Origin: Bugula neritina
Taxonomy: Eukaryota; Bryozoa; Gymnolaemata; Cheilostomatida; Bugulidae
Reading direction: 5' to 3'
Assembly (NCBI GenBank): GCA_964035545.1
Contig: OZ037768.1
Span: forward strand, 18,517,700-18,581,699
DNA: 64,000 nt
Part shown: in pieces, positions 59,243 through 64,000 of the stretch
How the letters are laid out: each line of letters opens with the position of its first letter
Numbering within the stretch: the stretch's first letter is position 1
Made by a program: the position numbers and the translations under genes
The notes under the pieces: generated by a model
Seen by the model: the letters and a program-made list of their open reading frames with translations, nothing else
Database searches by the model: none
What the model was told of the DNA's origin: nothing

Positions 59243-62200
59243 ATGGGGAAAGATTACAATGAGAATCAGTGTGGATTTTTAGCAACAATTTACTTTATAC
59301 ACCTTAAATCAGGTGCTGAAGTAGAGCATTTCAACAGAGAGTTTAAAGTCACAAAAGGATTAACTGCCAAGGATTATAGTAGAAAAAGAAAGCAAGCTAG
59401 TAGGCATTTCAATAACGCCCTATCCTACGTTAATAATAATAATGAGAAAGAAAAAGATAATTTTGTTTCCTATTTCTCATTTCAAAACTTCAAGAAGCTG
59501 TCAGCAGCAAGTAAACTAAAGCACAACTACAATAATTGCCTAGAATGCGCTGAAAACCATAGACCAATGTGGATAATGAAAAGAAGCAACAAATGCCATC
59601 TAGAGACTCCTGCTAAAACTGCTTTGAATTCTTTAAAAGCTGTATTGGACAAGACACCGACTGAGATAACTGCTACTGTGGTGGATGATTTTGTTAGAAA
59701 TGTAATAAAACCAGTCACAGAAAAATTAAAAGGAACACCCTTCTCAGCAAAGTTATCTATTGGCTCAAAGCGTAAAGCAGTGACAGTTGACGCAGTCCCT
59801 AAGAAGGTTCGCAGAGCCATCATCAAGTCTGCCAATGATGAAATGAATGATGAAACCACTAATAAAGATTTCATATCGCTCTATGCATCTAAGCAATCAC
59901 AATCAGAGTGGGATGTGCAAAGAAAACGATCATTTGGTGAAATGAGGCAAAACAGAAAGAAATCACACACCGGCAGACTAACTGATTATACATTCAATGA
60001 AATAGTTGTAAAATCAGCTTTAAAAGAAAATGAGGACATAAATTGGTCTGCTCTAAGCAAGTCAGCAAACTTGAAAAATGCCAACAATAAAGCTCCTAGA
60101 AACGCAGGCCAGGTAAGACTTAATCAAATTGTAACTACTGCTGCTAATTACTTTTTTGGCAGAGTTACCATTTTTTATTTTAAATATGTTATCTATGCAG
60201 AAAAAGTTTGACAAGATTATCACCATTACTTTATTTCATCTTTGATGGATCTTCCAAAAACATAAATTGCACACACACATAATATATACTGACATATATA
60301 CACACACATAATATTTACTTACATATATACATACATACACACATAATATATATGTCATAGAAGTTGAGCAAAAGTAATATTTGCAAATGTAGTACATCTA
60401 TCATCTATGAAACAGGAGTGTATTGACTTGTTTACCAGGTTATGAAAGAAGTCGCAGAACATGTTTTGAAGCATCCTGTACAAAGAAAGCCAAAAACCCG
60501 AATATCATGGCTAAATTACAAAAATCTCAGTCTAAATATCAAACGAAAAGCTTCTGTAACTAGGCTAAAAATAAAGAAAAAGCGGATGATAGACAACGGA
60601 GAGATTGATGTTGGGAAAGCCATAGTACCAATAGAATACCAGACTGTACAAGTTCAATCAAATGGCACATTGGTAGGTTGATTACTCCTAAAGTCAATAA
60701 CTGAGCTTTTCAGCACACTTGTACTATGTTACAGTAAGTATAAAGGACTGATAATATCATTTCTTACTTTATCTAGTTATTATTTAAAGTATTTGGTATA
60801 TCATTCTTTAATTTTGCAGGTCAAATCTAAAAAAGAGGTATCTGGTAGAAAGTTCTCTCTTCTAAACATACGGAGAGATCATCTCGCCAGAATGGAAAAG
60901 CTGAAGATTTTAAGATCTGCAGCTGACATAGAAAAGATGTCTGTAGTAGATTCACTAGCTTTCCTGGAGAGAAATGGTAGGATTTGAATTAAGTATATCC
61001 AGAGGCTCATTTGTCTTTAAAACTTGTTCTACAAATAAATGATACTGATTTTCTTAACATAATGAACAACATTCTATGACTTTTGAGATTTATGAGCTAC
61101 ATAAATCAAAACTAGCGCTGCAATAGCTATAGAAAACTTTATTTGAACAAAAAAAGATATTTACAGCTAAAATGCTTGCAATGTGGAGCAAGGCTTATCT
61201 CAATATATCCATGCCTTGTGGAAATCAAAGAAGCCTCAAAATTTCTGTCATCTTTTTAGAGATAAGCTTTTTTAGACTAAGACCAAGTAAATATAGTCAA
61301 TATTCCAAAGGCCCATTGCTCCGAAGGTGCATTATTCCGAAGGTGCATTAGTCTGAAAATTGGTAGATATAGTATTAAATCACTGAGAATATCATAAATT
61401 TTACTCACAATCTTGCTATATTATTGCTAGCTGTGGGTGGCGTGCGTGTGGCCTACAAGTTTGTAATTTTTTAGCCTGAAATTACGCTATGATGCTGCCT
61501 CAATTAAGGGCTCCATCATCTATCAACATTCCATTGTGGCTGCTCCATAAACTTAGTACACAGCAAGCTATTCACTAGCCTGTCAGCTAGCAAGCCTGCA
61601 ATTAGTAATCTATGCATTAGTTTCTCTTCATCTCCAAGTGTTCACTGAAGTATGAAGTGTTGTGCAAGGGTGATATAATAAGTATTTTTATTTCACAGTT
61701 CATGTAAAAATGACAGCTATAGGCAATGAACTCATAATATCCAGTTCAATGGCTATAGCGACTGCAATTCTATTCTAGCTACAGTCAGTCAGCTTATATA
61801 GGCCCTTCACACGTTGACTATTAACTGAAAAACTAAATTAAAAAATATTAAAGGAAGCAAACATTTTGGGTCTACTGTACTGCATTTATGATAAGCTTAG
61901 AAAAAGTTTACCTTGTATTTTATAAAAAATAGTTTGCATTTGAAGTTGGCGTCAAAAAATTATTGGTATTGAATGAAATAGTAAATTTCTGGCTTGGCAG
62001 TTAATTATTTAATATCACATATTTAATCTCTAAAATTATTTGTAAGCTGCTAAACTGCATTATTCTATGCTAGTATTCTTAATATCAGTAAATACGAGCA
62101 TTGGGGACAAAAAATAATAAACATCTTACTCTGAAATTAAATAACCAAAGCTGCACACCAAACCAAACAACCCCACAAGACATGTAGATGAGGGCAACAT

Positions 62201-63762
62201 TATTAGTATATAAGAGTTCAGGCCCGCCAAATAAAACCTCACCTAACCTAAAATTTGAAAACCATGTTGCAGATCTTCCTGTTGCTCAGACTATGTTCAA
62301 TAAATAATTTTAGTTCTAATAATAGTTCTACTAATTTTCGGACTAATGCACCTTCGGAATATTGCCCAGTCCCCCCTAAAACTACCATAAAAAATCAGTC
62401 TGGAATGCGCAATCACATTGAATGCAATTCTTTAAAATAATTACTATTCAATGTTTAGGGATAGTGGTTGGCAGTATGGACAGCCCCAAGGAACGCCTTA
62501 AAGAAGCCTCGCAAAGTAGACATATGGTTTTGTGGCATGACCATTCAGAAATTGCTGGTAAACATTTATTTATTCATGTATTTTTGTACAAAGAAATGTT
62601 AGTTACATAATCAAGCTGTTCACCAATATATCTTATATGTATTTTTTTCAGGTAAAAGCCACTACTTGTTCATGGTATGGTTTTTGTACGACCCATGTAC
62701 ATACTATACAGATGGAGAGTTTTCAAAGATGAACTGCAAAGTAAGCTGATAGAATTATGCAATCTCAATATAGAACACATTTCAATTAGGGTCATCTTAT
62801 TTGAATTAAAGTTGCTACAATAAGCCAAGCTCTCACTACAGTATTACAAGTGTCGTTTAGTCTTTGGTAACAGCAATTACTAATGACTAGGTGTTTTAAA
62901 GAACAAGTGTTGAAATACACCAAAATATTTTGAAACATAAATGTTTACTTTATGCTAATTCAGGAAACACCAGTCAATGTACAATCAGTGGTGGAATCAC
63001 CTTACATCTATCTACTTGCCCAATCGAACTCTTCCGTTAAGGATCAACTTCTTTATGTTCCTACTCGACTAGAAGACCTTAGAGAATTGGAGGAAAAAAT
63101 TAGCTCAAAAGATGGACGAACATTTACTGACAAACTAAGATTTTTTTCTGGTGATAGTCCAGCAAGGCAACTAGAAGCTGGGCAGCAATGTGGAGGTAAG
63201 AGTGATAAACTATAAATTGTTTACACAGGATGAAATACAAGATAGCTTTTGCTACAATAATAACAATACGTGTTTGACTTATTCCATGTATAAATTCCCC
63301 AAAAAGAATACATATTTACAAGAAACTATATTATTTATGATGAAACTTGATAAAAACATGCATATGTATGTTCAGGAATGTTCCCATGTATGTGTGGCAC
63401 CCAAGACATTTACTTCAGTAACACTAGCAAATATAGCCAAGAAGGAGCTTTCTATAGTTCACAAGACCGCCTTCAGCTGCTCCATAAGACAAAAACATGG
63501 GAAGATGGTTTTACTAAAGGGAACCTAGCAGTCTTTCAGACAATGAAGGTATGAAATTAAGCTGAGTTATAAATAAACACTGGTTGGGAGAAACAGGACT
63601 TCCATGTAATACATTTATATATGAGCAGCAATAATTACACTTTTTCAGACTGAAGGGCTCAGGAATGAATTGTTTCACAGAGGGGTTGCCTATTCAAGTG
63701 CAGAGAACATTTCAGGGCTAAGAAGAATTTTGAATGTTAGCCTAAAAGGTCAGAAAATTTAG
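59243..63762 (+). CDS. uncharacterised multi-exon protein with SAP-like C-terminus
   Basis: Exons 59243-60112, 60439-60672, 60820-60976, 62459-62557, 62652-62740, 62964-63195, 63376-63548 and 63649 onward; all phases join. The ATG has context agccATGG. About 650 residues are visible. Residues 1-290 are basic and Lys/Asn-rich. Motifs after residue 430 are MVLWHDHSE, LLYVPTRLEDL, DKLRFFSGDSPARQLEAGQQ, a Cys pair in PCMCGTQD, and a SAP-like LRNELFHRGV...LRRIL. From memory these resemble a large family of uncharacterised proteins amplified in sponges, cnidarians and other marine invertebrates, possibly transposon-derived; function unknown. In those, the text after the SAP-like part continues, so the exon may end at AAAG|GT (63749) with more exons outside the window; otherwise the stop is TAG at 63760-63762. 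Confidence 0.75.
61331..62363. mobile_element. non-autonomous inverted-repeat element in intron 3 of the 59.2-kb gene
   Basis: The left end TTCCGAAGGTGCATTAGTCT and the right end, reversed, TTCCGAAGGTGCATTAGTCC extend to inverted repeats of about 35 bp. An extra direct copy of CCGAAGGTGCATTA precedes the left end, so the true boundary may be about 61312. No transposase. The interior (61370-61680) shares sequence with the hAT-like element at 39894-41654. Confidence 0.7.
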
Positions 63763-64000
63763 AATGATAAGTTTAAACTATATGTGGTTACAGCGTTGTC
63801 GGATGAGATACATAGAAAAAATATGGGCTGCATGAAGCCATAGTAACATAGAATAAATCTTCATCCAATCTTAGTTTTGCATCTAGTGAAAGTAGCGATT
63901 CATTGTTATGTATAGACCCACACAAGCTACTGTGGGCGCACACATGTATATATAATCTTTATGAAAAACTTAGTTACGAATATAACTTAAGCCTCACATA
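63763..64000. other. intron or 3' flank of the 59.2-kb gene
   Basis: No further exon recognised before the window ends. Whether this is an intron or downstream flank depends on which end is correct for the exon starting at 63649. Confidence 0.4.

Noticed and set aside
59527-59874. 115-residue minus-strand open frame
   Set aside because: Antisense shadow of the first exon of the 59.2-kb gene.

Overview
The window is animal nuclear DNA: AT-rich, intron-dense (GT-AG introns, mostly 100-2,000 bp) and full of interspersed repeats. Animal-type transglutaminases, an ankyrin/armadillo protein of the ANKAR type, a mariner relic, tRNA-derived SINEs and several families of short inverted-repeat elements point to a metazoan, probably a marine invertebrate. 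I cannot place the phylum from sequence alone. Exon models were built by eye from splice sites, reading-frame phase and protein family motifs; no search was run.

Layout. 1-435 (-): decayed mariner-type transposase. 641-2813 (+): mitochondrial-aconitase pseudogene with a frameshift and missing central exons. 4084-13220 (+) and 16287-26670 (+): two tandem transglutaminase genes with 14 matching coding exons of identical length or nearly so, an intact Cys-His-Asp triad in each, and different N-termini (Tyr/Ser-rich in the first, an N-myristoylation-type MGGVYS start in the second). Their exons alternate between near-identity and clear divergence, a pattern expected from gene conversion. 27608-53457 (-): a 33-exon ANKAR-like gene convergent with the second transglutaminase; its start exon was not found. 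57099-57589 (-): two phase-consistent terminal exons of an unidentified gene. 59243 to about 63760 (+): an eight-exon gene for a protein of a lineage-expanded, uncharacterised family with a SAP-like C-terminus, possibly running off the window.

Mobile DNA includes a 1.76-kb hAT-like element with a perfect 8-bp target duplication inside the ANKAR-like gene, a Harbinger-like MITE with TTA duplications, a TA-flanked palindromic MITE, a MITE family present four times, and a tRNA-derived SINE present four times. One SINE copy has a 19-bp target duplication and an empty counterpart site in the paralogous gene.

The most unusual signal is in the ANKAR-like gene: several splice junctions sit inside tandem arrays that have copied the splice site itself. 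The intron at 34252-34809 has 21-bp donor repeats at one end, in frame and free of stops, and 20-bp acceptor repeats at the other. Similar junction duplications occur at 49087 and 45151.
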